Origin: Actinomycetes bacterium
Lineage (GTDB): Bacteria > Actinomycetota > Acidimicrobiia > Acidimicrobiales > Acidimicrobiaceae
Assembly: GCA_021819025.1 (NCBI GenBank)
Contig: JAKASN010000116.1
Coordinates: forward strand, 1 to 6,431
Direction: 5' to 3'
DNA: 6,431 nucleotides
The notes under the pieces were generated by a model that made no database searches, was not told the DNA's origin, and was given only the letters and a program-made list of their open reading frames with translations. The stretch's first letter is position 1, and every line of letters starts with the position of its first letter. Both the position numbers and the translations under genes were made by a program. Of the stretch, positions 5,912 through 6,431 are shown piece after piece.

Positions 5912-6431
5912 GTGCACTACCACAGTTATGATGCGGTCATCGTCGGCGCCGGCGGCGCCGGAATGCGAGCCGCGATTGAAGTTGCGGGGAAAGTAAAAAC
6001 CGCTGTCATCACCAAACTCTACCCAACGCGGTCCCATACCGGCGCGGCCCAGGGCGGTATGTGCGCGGCCCTGTCCAACGTCGAAGAAGACTATTGGGAA
6101 TGGCATGCCTTTGACACGGTGAAGGGTGGCGACTACTTAGGCGACCAGGCCGCGATCGATATAATGTGCCGCGAGGCAATCGACGCGGTGATCGATTTGG
6201 AGCATTTCGGCATGCCCTTTTCGCGTACTCCCGAAGGCAAGATCGACCAACGTCGCTTTGGAGGCCACACCCGCAATCATGGTGAAGCACCTGTTAGGCG
6301 CGCCTGCTATGCCGCCGATCGAACCGGACACATGATCCTGCAGACTCTCTATCAGCAGTGCGTCGCTAACGACGTCAACTTTTTCAATGAGTTTCAGGTC
6401 TTCGACATCATCTTTGACGAGAGCTCTGGTA
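5912..6431 (+). CDS. sdhA: Succinate dehydrogenase flavoprotein subunit, 3' end outside window
   Basis: This is the FAD-containing catalytic subunit of respiratory complex II. It oxidises succinate to fumarate on the cytoplasmic face of the membrane and passes electrons to the iron-sulfur subunit SdhB. From GTG 5912, 173 codons are visible of a usual ~580-600. The Rossmann FAD motif GAGGAGMRAA is at 12-21. RSHTGAAQGGMCAAL (40-54) contains H42, at the position of the His that binds FAD covalently in SdhA/FrdA. FGGHTRNHG (116-124) and AADRTGHMILQTLYQ (134-148) are further family signatures; the catalytic Arg and His residues lie beyond the window. The form resembles aerobic actinobacterial SdhA. 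sdhC and sdhD, which often precede sdhA, are not upstream; the neighbour there is the divergent AAA+/VWA operon, 165 bp away. The membrane anchors may be downstream or elsewhere. A fumarate reductase role cannot be excluded from this fragment. Confidence 0.95.
   Translation, partial: MHYHSYDAVIVGAGGAGMRAAIEVAGKVKTAVITKLYPTRSHTGAAQGGMCAALSNVEEDYWEWHAFDTVKGGDYLGDQAAIDIMCREAIDAVIDLEHFGMPFSRTPEGKIDQRRFGGHTRNHGEAPVRRACYAADRTGHMILQTLYQQCVANDVNFFNEFQVFDIIFDESSG

Overview
The window looks chromosomal and actinobacterial. The main evidence is a WhiB-family iron-sulfur regulator, a lineage marker of Actinobacteria, together with a MoxR-like AAA+/VWA gene pair and an actinobacterial-type succinate dehydrogenase flavoprotein. 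Base composition appears moderate rather than very GC-rich, and one flank carries a P-type ATPase that resembles proton pumps. A moderate-GC acidophilic lineage such as Acidimicrobiia (Ferrimicrobium/Acidithrix-like) would fit, but that is inference.

Layout, left to right. Bases 1-1733 (+) hold the C-terminal two thirds of a type III P-type ATPase, probably a proton pump, whose N-terminus lies outside the window. It converges on a WhiB regulator (1799-2083, -), with only 65 bp between the two stop codons and no convincing terminator. A 217-bp intergenic stretch (2123-2339) is rich in dyad symmetry. It holds a perfect 10-bp stem-loop just after the VWA stop, a second composite inverted repeat, a candidate whiB promoter flanked by a 7-bp inverted repeat, and a GC-rich hairpin in the whiB leader. 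Next comes a two-gene operon on the - strand (5746 to 2340): a MoxR/ChlI-like AAA+ ATPase followed by a VWA protein, joined by an ATGA stop/start overlap. A 165-bp divergent control region (5747-5911) separates it from sdhA (5912 to the right edge, +), which is cut by the window end.

How the genes may work together. The AAA+ and VWA proteins are almost certainly a chaperone-like pair: the ATPase remodels a target and the VWA protein recognises it through its metal site (MIDAS). The pair recalls Rv0958/Rv0959 of Mycobacterium tuberculosis, from memory. Its position head-to-head with sdhA is suggestive because the E. coli MoxR/VWA pair RavA-ViaA is reported to act on respiratory enzymes, including fumarate reductase, whose FrdA is a homologue of SdhA. 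A role in maturing or guarding succinate dehydrogenase is the most interesting hypothesis here, but it rests on gene position only. Nothing in the window is an obvious mobile element, CRISPR array or RNA gene, and no gap longer than 300 bp lacks a gene.
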